From XBB1006 sp051877515 (GTDB lineage: Bacteria > Bacillota > Clostridia > Lachnospirales > Lachnospiraceae), in assembly GCA_051877515.1 (NCBI GenBank), contig JBJEIY010000017.1:476370-540369 (forward strand): a stretch of DNA of 64,000 nucleotides. The letters run 5' to 3'. Made by a program: the position numbers and the translations under genes. The first letter of the stretch is position 1; every line of letters starts with the position of its first letter. The notes under the pieces were generated by a model. The model was not told the origin of the DNA and did not search any database. It saw only the letters and a program-made list of their open reading frames with translations. Of the stretch, positions 16,642-26,919 are shown in pieces.

Positions 16642-17931
16642 TTAGAGAGAAACAACACCTTTTTCCTTTAATTTTTGTAAGGACATAAGGATTCCATATT
16701 TGGCATGATTCCAGGTAAGACCCCCCTGAAAGAATACGGTATATGGCTCACGTAACGGACCATCGGCTGACAATTCAATGGAAGAACCCTGAACAAAGGC
16801 TCCTGCCGCCATGATCACTTTGGAATCATAACCGGGCATATCCCAGGGTTCCGGTTTTACATAACTATCTACAGGTGCCGCAGCCTGAATGCCTTCACAA
16901 AAGCCAAGCAGTCCCTCCGGTTTCCGGAAGGTTACGGCCTGTATGATATCATGCCGGATTTCTGACGCACCGGGATAAACATCAAATCCCAATTTCTCAT
17001 AGATGTTAGCAGCAAAAATTGCGCCTTTTAAAGCTCCCGCCACCACAGTCGGTGCAAGAAAAAGTCCCTGGTAAAAGGATTGCATCAGCCCCAGAGACGC
17101 TCCAACTTCCTTGCCAAGCCCGGGAGAGGTAAGACGATATGCTGCATTTTCCACACATTCTTTTGTTCCAACAATATAACCGCCGATGGGAGCTAATCCG
17201 CCTCCGGGATTCTTGATCAGCGAACCTACCATCATATCTGCACCAACATCCAAAGGCTCTCTGGTCTCCACAAATTCTCCGTAGCAGTTATCCACCATAC
17301 AGATCACATCCGGTTTTATTTTTTTAATAAAAGAAATCAATTCTCCGATTCGCTCTACGCTAAATGTTGGCCTGGTTGCGTAACCTTTGGATCGCTGAAT
17401 GGTTACCATTCTGGTTTTTTCATTGATGGCATATTTGATCCCTTCCCAGTCAAATCCTCCATCCGGCAGCAGATCTACCTGACGATAAGAAACACCGTAT
17501 TCTGCCAAAGAACCCTTGGAAGGTCGGATTCCGATCACCTCTTCCAGTGTATCATAAGGTTTACCCACGGGAGATAACAACTCATCCCCCGGTCTTAAAT
17601 TAGACATCAGAGCAAGAGCCAATGCATGGGTCCCACAGGTAATCTGCGGTCTGACTAAAGCATCCTCCCCATGAAACAGATCCGCATATACTTTTTCCAA
17701 CGTATCTCTTCCTACATCATCGTAACCATATCCGGTAGCCGTGTTAAAACACTCTGCACTAACCCGGTTCTTCCCCATGGCCTGCACGACACGAAGCTGA
17801 TTATACTCTGCTACACGGTCTATCTGTTCAAACCGGGTTTTAAGAGAAGTAAGGATAGCTTCCCCATACTCATATACATCCTCATCTATTCCCATGGACC
17901 TATATTGCAGTTTCAGTGTTTGTTCAGTCAT
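16642..17931 (-). CDS. YnbB-type PLP-dependent enzyme (methionine gamma-lyase/aluminium-resistance family)
   Basis: Fold-type I PLP enzyme of the family called aluminium resistance protein or methionine gamma-lyase-like; the true substrate is not established. It is 429 aa. The probable Schiff-base lysine is Lys240 in SLIKNPGGG, preceded by the Asp214 region VDNCYGEF, and the glycine-rich substrate loop ITCGTHAL is at 97-104. The SD AAGGA is about 9 nt from the ATG. It lies directly downstream of miaA, the arrangement known for ynbB in Bacillus. Confidence 0.88.
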   Translation of the reverse strand: MTEQTLKLQYRSMGIDEDVYEYGEAILTSLKTRFEQIDRVAEYNQLRVVQAMGKNRVSAECFNTATGYGYDDVGRDTLEKVYADLFHGEDALVRPQITCGTHALALALMSNLRPGDELLSPVGKPYDTLEEVIGIRPSKGSLAEYGVSYRQVDLLPDGGFDWEGIKYAINEKTRMVTIQRSKGYATRPTFSVERIGELISFIKKIKPDVICMVDNCYGEFVETREPLDVGADMMVGSLIKNPGGGLAPIGGYIVGTKECVENAAYRLTSPGLGKEVGASLGLMQSFYQGLFLAPTVVAGALKGAIFAANIYEKLGFDVYPGASEIRHDIIQAVTFRKPEGLLGFCEGIQAAAPVDSYVKPEPWDMPGYDSKVIMAAGAFVQGSSIELSADGPLREPYTVFFQGGLTWNHAKYGILMSLQKLKEKGVVSL

Positions 17932-17991
17932 TTCTTTCGTTCCTTTCTATATCCTTCCTAAAACAAATACTAACAATCCAGCATGGTTTCT

Positions 17992-18954
17992 CTATAGTAT
18001 CTGCTCTTCCTTCAATATTTTCAAAATGGATTGTAGGATTTTATTCTCATCCTGCCCGTATTCACTGCGGTTTAACCATCTGACATTCTGTTCCCGCTTA
18101 AACCAGGTGATTTGTCGCTTGGCAAAATGACGTGTATCCCGTTTGATGGTATAAACGGCATCTTCCAATGTACAGTCTCCCTCCAGATAAGATAACAATT
18201 CTTTATATCCAAGCCCCTGCATACTGACCATATCTTTTGTGTATCCGCGCTCTTTCAGTGCCTTGACCTCATCCAGTAATCCGTCTTTCATCATCTCATC
18301 TACTCTTTGATCGATCCTCTGATACAACAGCTCCCTTTCATCTGTTAGCACAAAAAACGCAAACCGATAAGGGGAAACTCGCTGTCTCTGCTCGAAATTA
18401 TGCTCTGAAATCGGTTTCCCTGTTTCATGATAAAACTCCAGTGCACGGATCATACGCTTAACATTATTACAGTGGATGGACTTGCAAGATGCCGGATCAA
18501 CCAATCTCAGCTGTTCAAACAGTTCCTCTTTTCCACCCGGCATTAGCGCTTTATTTTCCAGCATTGCACGATATGTTCCATCTGACTCTCCCTCATGAAA
18601 GTCGATATCATAAAGCAAAGCCTGAATGTAAAAGCCGGTACCTCCCACAACAATAGGAATCCTTCCATCCGAATAGATCTCCTTCAGTGCCTGCTTTGCA
18701 AGTTCACAGAATCTCACCACATGAAATTCTTCTTCCGGATATAAACAATCCACAAGATAATGTGGTATTCCCTTCATTTCTTCTTTTTTGATCTTAGCGG
18801 AGCCAATATCCATATATCGATAAACCTGCATACTGTCAGCAGAGATAACCGCACCATGGATCTGTCTTGCAAGATCAATGGACAGTTTGGTTTTTCCAAC
18901 TCCGGTTGGCCCTGCAAGAATAATCATTGGCTTATTTTCCAGATTAGATAACAT
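17992..18954 (-). CDS. miaA: tRNA dimethylallyltransferase
   Basis: Adds the dimethylallyl group to A37 of tRNAs reading UNN codons. It is 320 aa with P-loop GPTGVGKTKLS (15-25), the catalytic SADSMQVYR block and the tRNA-binding GGTGFYIQALL region, followed by the C-terminal IPPT fold ending with RHFAKRQITWFKR. The SD GGGAG is 7 nt before the ATG. It follows mutL by 21 bp, the widespread mutS-mutL-miaA order. Confidence 0.96.
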   Translation of the reverse strand: MLSNLENKPMIILAGPTGVGKTKLSIDLARQIHGAVISADSMQVYRYMDIGSAKIKKEEMKGIPHYLVDCLYPEEEFHVVRFCELAKQALKEIYSDGRIPIVVGGTGFYIQALLYDIDFHEGESDGTYRAMLENKALMPGGKEELFEQLRLVDPASCKSIHCNNVKRMIRALEFYHETGKPISEHNFEQRQRVSPYRFAFFVLTDERELLYQRIDQRVDEMMKDGLLDEVKALKERGYTKDMVSMQGLGYKELLSYLEGDCTLEDAVYTIKRDTRHFAKRQITWFKREQNVRWLNRSEYGQDENKILQSILKILKEEQIL

Positions 18955-18975
18955 TAAAATACTCCCGCATATAAA

Positions 18976-20868
18976 TTATCGATGAAAACGACGTTCGAAT
19001 TCCGATTTTTTCATTTCTATGATGGTGGGTCTGCCATGAGGACAATGATATGGATTATCCAGTTCCATTAACTGTTCCATAATCTGCTCGGCTTCCTGCT
19101 TTGACAAACGCTGATTCCCTTTTACTGCCGCCTTGCAGGAAAGCATGGCAACCTTGGACAGAATTGTCTGCGGCGTTTCGTTTCTCCCAAAATCTTCCAA
19201 CTCATCAATCATATTTAGGAACAGTTCTTTCTCATTTACCTCCAGCATATTATACGGAACTTCTGTGATCATCACATCCTGTCCGCCAAAGCTTTCAAAT
19301 ACAAAGCCCACTTTTTGAAAAGCATCCTGATACTGTTGTAAAAGACCCATCTCCTTATCACTCAGATTTAAAACAAGGGGTGGAGAAAGCTGCTGGGAAA
19401 GACTCTCCTGGCCTTCTATCCTTTTCATTGTTTTTTCATAAAGGATCCTTTCATGGGCAGCATGCTGATCAACAATATACAGACTGTCTTTTAACTCCAT
19501 AAGCCAGTACGTGTCAAAAACTTCTCCGATGATGCGATACTGCGGTCCGCTTGTTTTGTCCAGAAGATGATACTGTTCCTCAAACAATGTCTGCTGGGTT
19601 CCTGTAATACAAGGATCCGGATCGGACTTTTCCTGCGCATCCTGCCTTCTGTCTTTCTGTTTCGGTTCATCCGATACAGGTTTTACGATATCGGAATGAT
19701 GTACCGGCTGCACAGGTCGGTTAAATTTGGGCTCATAAGGAGAACTTTCCCGGACAAACTGTTTTAACCTTTTCAGCTTTTCCGCTTCAAAGGGTTCCGG
19801 CTTTAAACTGTCCTCTAACTGTTGCTTTTGCTCTGCTCTGACTATTTTTTCTTCAGACAAAGATGCAGATGAAATCAGATCCTGATGGGATAAAATATAA
19901 CGGACCTGTTTTACAATCTCATCATAAATCCGGGCACTATCCCGGAAACGAACCTCCATCTTAGTAGGATGCACATTCACGTCCACCAAAGAAGGCTCCA
20001 GCTTTAGATGCAACAAAACAAAAGGAAATTTATGCTGCATGATAAAACTCTTATAACCTTCTTCTACCGCCCGGCTAAGCAGAGTACTTTTTACAAACCT
20101 TCCGTTCACAAAAAAATTCTCGTAGTTTCGATTTCCTCTTGACAAAGAAGGTTTACCAATAAATCCTTCCACCCCAAGATCTTTTTCCTCAATGGAGAAA
20201 GGCATCAGATCACTCAAAATATCACGCCCAAAAATCCGATAGATCAAATCTTTCTCGTTACCGTTTCCCGCCGTCTGTAACCTGGTCTGCCCATTCACAA
20301 TAAATCGCATGGAAATATGAGGATTAGACAAGCTCAAATGCTCCATAATCCCGGAAATGTATCCGGCTTCTGTTTGGGGAGTTTTTAAAAAATTTCTTCT
20401 TGCAGGGATATTATAAAACAAATTCCGGACGATCATGGTTGTTCCATCCGGTGCACCAATTTGTTCCAAAGATCCCAATTCTCCTCCCTCTATGCAGATC
20501 CTGCTTCCCATTAATTCCGCAGAAGTTTTGGTGATCACTTCCATCTTGGAAACGGCACAGATACTGGAAAGAGCCTCTCCGCGGAATCCTAACGAATAAA
20601 TCCGTTCCAAATCCTGTGCAGTACGGATCTTGCTGGTAGAGTGCCTGAGAAATGCTGTCGGAAGATCATCTGAAGCAATCCCGCTACCATTATCCGTAAC
20701 TCTGATCAAACTGATCCCGCCGTCTTTAATCTCTACCGTAATGCTGTCTGCACCGGCATCAATCGCGTTTTCCACTAACTCCTTTACCACATTCAGCGGA
20801 CGCTCAACCACTTCTCCGGCGGCGATTTTATCAATTGTTAATTTGTCTAATATCTGTATTTTACCCAT
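18976..20868 (-). CDS. mutL: DNA mismatch repair endonuclease MutL
   Basis: Couples mismatch recognition by MutS to strand removal. It is 630 aa. The GHKL ATPase N-terminus has the ELVENAIDAGA (31-41), DNGSG and GFRGEAL motifs. A flexible linker (about 340-440) separates it from the C-terminal domain. That domain carries the nicking motif DQHAAHERILYE and the zinc-site CPHGRPT, so this is an endonuclease-type MutL, as expected without MutH. The ATG overlaps the mutS stop region. Confidence 0.97.
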   Translation of the reverse strand: MGKIQILDKLTIDKIAAGEVVERPLNVVKELVENAIDAGADSITVEIKDGGISLIRVTDNGSGIASDDLPTAFLRHSTSKIRTAQDLERIYSLGFRGEALSSICAVSKMEVITKTSAELMGSRICIEGGELGSLEQIGAPDGTTMIVRNLFYNIPARRNFLKTPQTEAGYISGIMEHLSLSNPHISMRFIVNGQTRLQTAGNGNEKDLIYRIFGRDILSDLMPFSIEEKDLGVEGFIGKPSLSRGNRNYENFFVNGRFVKSTLLSRAVEEGYKSFIMQHKFPFVLLHLKLEPSLVDVNVHPTKMEVRFRDSARIYDEIVKQVRYILSHQDLISSASLSEEKIVRAEQKQQLEDSLKPEPFEAEKLKRLKQFVRESSPYEPKFNRPVQPVHHSDIVKPVSDEPKQKDRRQDAQEKSDPDPCITGTQQTLFEEQYHLLDKTSGPQYRIIGEVFDTYWLMELKDSLYIVDQHAAHERILYEKTMKRIEGQESLSQQLSPPLVLNLSDKEMGLLQQYQDAFQKVGFVFESFGGQDVMITEVPYNMLEVNEKELFLNMIDELEDFGRNETPQTILSKVAMLSCKAAVKGNQRLSKQEAEQIMEQLMELDNPYHCPHGRPTIIEMKKSEFERRFHR

Positions 20869-20869
20869 T

Positions 20870-23509
20870 TTACCACCGGTTCCTGATCTTATTCTGCAGC
20901 TCGTTAAGCTGATTTAATGCATCAATTGGTGTCATGTTGGAAAGATCCATCTGTTCAATACTTCTGATAATATCATCGTCTTTTATCGTATCAAACAGAC
21001 TGATCTGGGAAAGTTCCAGTTCATCCTTTTTCTTTTTTCGGCCGGAAGGGAGTTTGGCCATAATCTGCTCTGAATGAATGGCAACATCATTTTCCGCTAA
21101 TTGTTCCACGATTTCTTTTGCTCTTTCAATCACAGTGTCCGGAACCCCAGCCAGTTTTGCTACCTGAATACCGTAACTCTTATCTGCTCCTCCCGGAACG
21201 ATCTTTCGAAGGAAAACAATATCATCTCCGTTTTCCTTTACGGCAATGCAGTAGTTATGTACATTATCCAGTTTTCCTTCCAACTCGGTCAATTCATGAT
21301 AATGTGTGGCAAATAAGGTTTTGGCTCCCAGAATTCTGGGATCAGAAATATATTCCACCACAGCCCAGGCAATACTTAATCCGTCAAACGTACTGGTTCC
21401 ACGACCGATTTCATCTAAGATCAACAAACTATTGGATGTTGCATTCCTCAGAATATTGGCTACTTCCGTCATCTCAAGCATAAAGGTACTTTGTCCGCTT
21501 GCCAGATCATCGGAAGCGCCGACTCTGGTAAAGATCCGGTCTACAATACCAATATCCGCACTTTTTGCAGGAACAAAGCAACCCATTTGTGCCATCAGGA
21601 CGATCAGTGCTGTCTGTCTCATGTAAGTGGATTTTCCCGCCATATTGGGACCGGTGATAATGGAAATCCGCTTGTCCTGATTATTAAGATAAGTATCATT
21701 GGAGATAAACAACTGGCTGGTAGTCATTTTTTCTACCACAGGATGTCTGCCCTCCCTGATATCTATGATTCCTTCCGTATTGATAACCGGACGGACATAA
21801 TCATTGTGTTCTGCGACATAAGCCAAAGAACAAAATGCATCCAAAGCTGCTACTGCTTTTGAGGTTTCATGAATGCGGCTAACCTGGGAGGCAATTTTTT
21901 CCCGGATTTCCGAAAACAAATGATATTCCAGACTGATAAGCCGTTCTTCTGACCCCAGTATCGTATCTTCCAGCTCTTTTAGCTCCGGGGTAATAAACCG
22001 TTCTGCATTGGTAAGGGTTTGTTTTCTGATATAATAATCCGGCACCATATTCAAAAAAGAATTGGTTACTTCAAGATAATAGCCAAACACCTTATTATAC
22101 TTGATCCGAAGGTTCTTGATCCCTGTTTTCTCTCTTTCACTTGCCTCCAGTTTTGCAAGCCAGTCCTTACCCTGCGTTTTTGCATTTCGTAATCTGTCAA
22201 CTTCCTCCAGGTAGCCGGAACGAATAATTCCCCCTTCCCTGGTTGAAATCGGCGGCTCTTCTGTTATAGACTCCCGGATCAAATCATAAATATCTGCCAA
22301 TGGATCGATCTTATCATTGATGGAGTTTAACAGAGGACAGCTTAAATCATTTAAAAGTGTTTTGATGTGAGGCAACATACCCACAGAATTCTGAAAAGCG
22401 ATCAGATCTCTTGGATTTGCTGTTTCATATGCAACCTTACCGATCAGACGTTCCAGATCATAAATTGGATTTAAGTACTCCCTGATCTCATCACGGATGA
22501 TTAAATTGGCATTTAGTTCTTCGATACAATCCAGACGCTCATTGATCCGTTCCTTATCCACCAATGGCTGTTCAACATAACTACGGAGCATTCTTGCTCC
22601 CATTGCTGTCTTAGTCTTATCAAGAACCCACAGAAGGGAGCCTGTCTTGCTCTTATCCCGCATGGTTTCCACCAGTTCCAGATTTCTTCTGGAAGAGCCA
22701 TCTATGATTAGATATTTATTATTGGAGTAAGGATTCAGATTCGTAATATGAGACAATGAATTCTTCTGTGTTTCATATAGGTATTTTAACAGGGCCCCCG
22801 CTGCAACGGTACCAATGGGGTAATCAGAAAGACCCAATGCATCCAGGCTCTTTACACGAAAATGCTCCGTTAGTATTGTTTTTACCGTATCATCATCAAA
22901 ATACCAGGAATCCAGATCGGAAACATTCACGCAGTTTCTTTTCAGGTAATCGGAAAGATCAACTCCACTGACATGAAATGCCTCGTTAAAAACGATTTCC
23001 GCAGGATCAAACATGGCAATTTCATCCATAAGGCGTTTCTGCTCATCAATTTGGGTTACATAAAAATCTCCGGTTGTAACGTCTGTGGCAGCCAGTCCAA
23101 AACTGTCGGACAAATATACAACACATAGCAGATAATGATTTCTTCCTTCATCCAGTGCCTGCATACAGGTATTGGTTCCCGGCGTCACAATGCGAACCAC
23201 TTCCCGTTTCACCAATCCCTTTGCAAGTTTTGGATCTTCTACCTGCTCACAGATTGCAACCTTGTATCCTCTGGATACCAGTTTATTAAGATATCCTTCC
23301 ACTGCATGATAAGGAATCCCACACATAGGAGCTCTTTCTTCAAGCCCGCAACTTTTACCGGTTAATGTGATCTCAAGCTCTTTTGAGGCCGTGATTGCAT
23401 CCTCAAAAAACATCTCATAAAAATCCCCCAACCGGTAAAACAATATACAATCCTTATACTCTTGTTTGGTTTCCAGATACTTCTGCATCATTGGTGTTAC
23501 TTGTTCCAT
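20870..23509 (-). CDS. mutS: DNA mismatch repair protein MutS
   Basis: Recognises mispaired and unpaired bases. It is 879 aa, full length. The mismatch wedge Phe30-Tyr-Glu32 is visible in GDFYEMF. The ATPase has Walker A GPNMAGKST, a DEIGRGTST Walker B block and the THYHEL motif. The C-terminal region (about 800-879) holds the helix-turn-helix dimerisation part. It is followed within 2 bp by mutL. A small palindromic hairpin sits upstream at 23528-23541. Confidence 0.98.
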   Translation of the reverse strand: MEQVTPMMQKYLETKQEYKDCILFYRLGDFYEMFFEDAITASKELEITLTGKSCGLEERAPMCGIPYHAVEGYLNKLVSRGYKVAICEQVEDPKLAKGLVKREVVRIVTPGTNTCMQALDEGRNHYLLCVVYLSDSFGLAATDVTTGDFYVTQIDEQKRLMDEIAMFDPAEIVFNEAFHVSGVDLSDYLKRNCVNVSDLDSWYFDDDTVKTILTEHFRVKSLDALGLSDYPIGTVAAGALLKYLYETQKNSLSHITNLNPYSNNKYLIIDGSSRRNLELVETMRDKSKTGSLLWVLDKTKTAMGARMLRSYVEQPLVDKERINERLDCIEELNANLIIRDEIREYLNPIYDLERLIGKVAYETANPRDLIAFQNSVGMLPHIKTLLNDLSCPLLNSINDKIDPLADIYDLIRESITEEPPISTREGGIIRSGYLEEVDRLRNAKTQGKDWLAKLEASEREKTGIKNLRIKYNKVFGYYLEVTNSFLNMVPDYYIRKQTLTNAERFITPELKELEDTILGSEERLISLEYHLFSEIREKIASQVSRIHETSKAVAALDAFCSLAYVAEHNDYVRPVINTEGIIDIREGRHPVVEKMTTSQLFISNDTYLNNQDKRISIITGPNMAGKSTYMRQTALIVLMAQMGCFVPAKSADIGIVDRIFTRVGASDDLASGQSTFMLEMTEVANILRNATSNSLLILDEIGRGTSTFDGLSIAWAVVEYISDPRILGAKTLFATHYHELTELEGKLDNVHNYCIAVKENGDDIVFLRKIVPGGADKSYGIQVAKLAGVPDTVIERAKEIVEQLAENDVAIHSEQIMAKLPSGRKKKKDELELSQISLFDTIKDDDIIRSIEQMDLSNMTPIDALNQLNELQNKIRNRW

Positions 23510-23564
23510 TATCCTAAATCTCCATTCGCTTAAAAAAGCGTTTCATCCATGCATTTTTCTGCCT

Positions 23565-25181
23565 TTATTCTTGTGGGTCATATAATGCGGCTATCTGTTC
23601 GGCTATCCTTAAGCCATCCATGGCTGCAGACATGATACCGCCCGCATATCCTGCTCCTTCTCCACATGGAAAAAGACCCTCTATGTTACTTTGCAGCTGT
23701 TCATTCCGTTTGATCCGCACCGGAGAAGAAGTCCTGGATTCCACTCCGGAAAGAATCGCATCCTTTCGATCAAAACCATGAATTCTCTTTCCAAACAGAT
23801 GCATACCTTCCACCAGATCAAGATTTAACTGTTCCGGCAACAGCTCTCGCAGATTGGCAAAAATGGCTTTTCCCCGGGTCTGACTTTCAAATTCCCCATA
23901 GGAATTGCTCAAACGATTGGCTTCAAAATCTCCGAACAACTGCTGGGGAATACACCCCTGTCCCAGTTCATACGCTTTCTTTTCAAGCTGTTGTTGAAAT
24001 CGCACACCACCCAAAGGACCCTGTTCAGGATAATCCTCCGGCGTTACAGAAACGATCAGTGCACTGTTGGCATTCTTTCCATCCCGTGCATGATAGCTCA
24101 TACCATTAACCGCCAGCAAATCTTCTTCACTGCTGGCATTGACCACATAGCCACCCGGACACATACAAAAAGAGTATACACTCCTTTGGTCCTGGGTATT
24201 TGCCGTTAATTTATAGGAGGCTGTGGGGAGTTTCTCCGCAAATCTTTCTCCGTATTGGGAAACATTGATCTGTTGTTGGGGATGTTCTACCCGCAATCCC
24301 ACCGCAAAGGATTTTGCTTCCATTTCAACTTCTGTTTTATTTAAAACTTCAAACGTATCCCTTGCACTGTGTCCAATAGCAAGAACACAGACCTCTGTCG
24401 AAATCTGTCTTCCGTCTGACAGATCAACTCCTGTCACTTTTCCATCCTGAATCAGGAAATCCTTCACCCGGGTTTCAAAAATGATTTCACCCCCCAGACT
24501 CAGGAACTTCTTTCGCATATTCACCAATACCCTATGTAAAACATCTGTACCCACATGGGGTTTGCTCTCATACAGGATATCCGGGGCAGCTCCAAACTCC
24601 ACAAAAATCTGAAGAACTTTTTGACTGCGTCCCTCCTGGTCCTTGACCAGCGTATTCAGCTTACCGTCCGAAAAAGTACCTGCGCCGCCTTCCCCGAACT
24701 GCACATTGGAATCAGACAACAGCTTTCCTGTGGAAAAAAACTGTTCCACATCCTTCCGACGCTGCTCCACCGGTTTACCTCTCTCAATGATCATCGGCCT
24801 GTATCCATGCTCCGCCAGCATAAGTCCGCAAAAATATCCGGCCGGACCCGCACCAATGATAACCGGTCTGCACCGTAAAATGGATGGCTTGGATTCCTGC
24901 TTCCTTCTACGGGAATAGAAATCGTATTTCACAGGTTCATAACGGCTGATCTGAAGCGCATTTTTCTTCTGCGTCCTGGACAGGATCTTCTCTTCTCTAT
25001 CCACCTTTAACGCAACCTGATAAACATCAAATACCTGATCCTTCCTTGCATCAATGGAATGTCGAAGGATTGTCATTTCTTTTATGGACTTTACGGATAT
25101 CCCCAAAAGCTTTGCGCATTTGCTTTCAAGAGCCTCTTTACCGGATGATACCGGAATCTTTACCTGATTGATTTTGATCAT
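23565..25181 (-). CDS. NAD(P)/FAD-dependent dehydrogenase (COG2509-type)
   Basis: Flavoprotein of unknown substrate, 538 aa. An N-terminal alpha/beta domain (about 1-95) precedes a Rossmann FAD site PVIIGAGPAGYFCGLMLAE, a GEGGAGTFSDGKLNT loop typical of this family, and a C-terminal flavin-binding stretch ending GEGAGYAGGIMSAAMDG. The ATG at 25181 has GGGAG 7 nt upstream; a longer reading frame starts inside the preceding gene and is unlikely. It follows another flavoprotein gene by 13 bp, so the two are probably co-expressed. Confidence 0.88.
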   Translation of the reverse strand: MIKINQVKIPVSSGKEALESKCAKLLGISVKSIKEMTILRHSIDARKDQVFDVYQVALKVDREEKILSRTQKKNALQISRYEPVKYDFYSRRRKQESKPSILRCRPVIIGAGPAGYFCGLMLAEHGYRPMIIERGKPVEQRRKDVEQFFSTGKLLSDSNVQFGEGGAGTFSDGKLNTLVKDQEGRSQKVLQIFVEFGAAPDILYESKPHVGTDVLHRVLVNMRKKFLSLGGEIIFETRVKDFLIQDGKVTGVDLSDGRQISTEVCVLAIGHSARDTFEVLNKTEVEMEAKSFAVGLRVEHPQQQINVSQYGERFAEKLPTASYKLTANTQDQRSVYSFCMCPGGYVVNASSEEDLLAVNGMSYHARDGKNANSALIVSVTPEDYPEQGPLGGVRFQQQLEKKAYELGQGCIPQQLFGDFEANRLSNSYGEFESQTRGKAIFANLRELLPEQLNLDLVEGMHLFGKRIHGFDRKDAILSGVESRTSSPVRIKRNEQLQSNIEGLFPCGEGAGYAGGIMSAAMDGLRIAEQIAALYDPQE

Positions 25182-25194
25182 TCTTTTTCTCCCA

Positions 25195-26421
25195 TCAGCC
25201 TGCATGTGTCCCGGCTACATATCCGCTGGACCATGCCCATTGAAGGTTATAACCTCCGCACATACCATCAATATCAAGAAGTTCGCCGCAAATAAATAAT
25301 CCCGGCACAAGTTTTGATTCCATGGTTTCAGGATTTATCTGCGTGGTATCAACTCCACCCGCACAAACCTGTGCATCTTCAAATCCTTTCGTACCCGTTA
25401 TGGTAACCCTGCAATGCTTGATCATTCCTGCCAGCATCTGTAACTGTTTGTCCGTCAAACGATATGCAGGTAATGTATGATCAATGGAAAGTTCTTGTAG
25501 CCATGCAAGACACAGCTTGTAGGGAAAGAATCCCACCATGGCTTCCAATATGGTTTTCCCTTTTCCATATACATAAAACCGGTTGGAAAATTCCGAAATC
25601 AGTTCTTTCTCACTTCCTGTCGGGAAATAATCTATTTCCGCAATGACTTTTTGACCTCTGAGGCATCCATAGGAAGCATACCGGCTTGCCTGGAAAGATA
25701 CAATTCCGGATAGTCCCCCTTCAATATGCAGAAGTTCTCCTTTATCGGTAAATACGCACTCTCCATCAACTAACATTTTTAGACAAATTTCTGCACGAAT
25801 TCCTGCAAGCTTTTTCAAAAAAGAATCTTTGGACTTCATTTGAACCAGCGCGGGCACAACATCTATGAAGCGATGACCGAATTGTTCAAGATATTGAAAA
25901 GCGCTTCCATCACATCCTGCCTTTCTGCCTGCTTTCAATCCGGTGGCAAAAATCAGGGTTTGTCCGGTAAATGTTCCCTGATTTGTATCAATCACAAACC
26001 GGCCCTGCCTGGTTACTGAACTTATTTCACAATTTAAGCATACGCGGACACCGGAATTTTTTAAAGCCAATTCCAATACTTCCACCATGGAAGATGCCTG
26101 TTCACTATAGGGATATACATATCCGTTTTTTTCTTTTGGATAGATTCCGATTTCCCGAAAAAAATCGATTGTTTTTGTTTCATCAAATTGTTCCATTGCG
26201 GACACAACAAATGCAGGGTGCGTTCCTCTGTAATAACACGTACCCTGCGCTTTATTGGTATAATTACATTTTCCATTTCCTGTAGAAAGGATTTTCTTAG
26301 CAATCTTATCAAGATGTTCCAACAAAAGCACACTTTTCGCCCTGTTTGCAGCCTGAATGGCCGCCATACATCCGGATGCTCCTGCTCCGATCACAATCAC
26401 ATCGTAGTTCAACCAATCCAT
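25195..26421 (-). CDS. HI0933/BaiN-family NAD(P)/FAD-dependent oxidoreductase
   Basis: Flavoprotein of about 408 aa. The N-terminal dinucleotide fold is DVIVIGAGASGCMAA, followed by the family-specific NGKCNYTN loop. The C-terminal block GLFICGELLDIDGMCGGYN is diagnostic of the HI0933-like family. Some members reduce bile-acid intermediates (BaiN), but that substrate cannot be inferred here. The start is uncertain: ATG 26421 has its AGGGG immediately adjacent, while an in-frame TTG at 26412 has better spacing. A TATAAT-like -10 occurs at 26455-26450. Confidence 0.88.
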   Translation of the reverse strand: MDWLNYDVIVIGAGASGCMAAIQAANRAKSVLLLEHLDKIAKKILSTGNGKCNYTNKAQGTCYYRGTHPAFVVSAMEQFDETKTIDFFREIGIYPKEKNGYVYPYSEQASSMVEVLELALKNSGVRVCLNCEISSVTRQGRFVIDTNQGTFTGQTLIFATGLKAGRKAGCDGSAFQYLEQFGHRFIDVVPALVQMKSKDSFLKKLAGIRAEICLKMLVDGECVFTDKGELLHIEGGLSGIVSFQASRYASYGCLRGQKVIAEIDYFPTGSEKELISEFSNRFYVYGKGKTILEAMVGFFPYKLCLAWLQELSIDHTLPAYRLTDKQLQMLAGMIKHCRVTITGTKGFEDAQVCAGGVDTTQINPETMESKLVPGLFICGELLDIDGMCGGYNLQWAWSSGYVAGTHAG

Positions 26422-26471
26422 CCCCTGTGTAAATTCATTTTTCTTTCTAATTATAACATAGGAAATAAAAA

Positions 26472-26858
26472 TCAACTACTGTAATTTTCCAGAAAATCAT
26501 ACAGTTCCTTCAAACTATAGACCGGTATTCCCTTGGATAATTCCTGAAGTATATTTTCCGGAATCACATCCGTAGTAATATCTGTTTTATCATAAATCTC
26601 ACCACTATTTGCATGATATATTACCACACGTTCCTGCTCCAACTTTAAAATATACAGCACATCCTTTGCCAGGATTTCTTCCGAATCATTTTGTAGATTT
26701 TCTTCCTGTGAAGTTTGCTCTATATTGGTCTTAACAGAATCTGAATTTTTTTCTTGCTTTAGCTCGCGGGCTTCTATCACATAGATCCAGCACAAAATCA
26801 AGATCACTATAACTAAAAGAATCGCAAATAAAAAGCGGATCGTAACTGTTCTTTTCAT
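26472..26858 (-). CDS. membrane-anchored BofC C-terminal-like protein
   Basis: 128 aa. One N-terminal membrane helix (about 7-27) is followed by a low-complexity Glu/Asn/Ser linker and a C-terminal domain (about 65-128) ending in SLKELYDFLENYSS. That ending resembles the C-terminal domain of BofC, a SigK-checkpoint protein in Bacillus; this is my recognition of the pattern, not a search result. The ATG at 26858 is preceded by AGGTGA with 5 nt spacing; GTG and ATG codons just upstream overlap the SD. It lies downstream of a SpoVB-type flippase, in keeping with a sporulation-envelope role. Confidence 0.65.
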   Translation of the reverse strand: MKRTVTIRFLFAILLVIVILILCWIYVIEARELKQEKNSDSVKTNIEQTSQEENLQNDSEEILAKDVLYILKLEQERVVIYHANSGEIYDKTDITTDVIPENILQELSKGIPVYSLKELYDFLENYSS

Positions 26859-26919
26859 TTTCATCACCTACAGTCAGTATCCGCTTTTTTATATCTTTTT
26901 ATTCACTTTTTAGAAAAAA

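Noticed and set aside
23528..23541. CGCTT-AAGCG hairpin between the flavoprotein gene and mutS
   Set aside because: Only five pairs and no T-run after it on the minus strand, so not called as a terminator.
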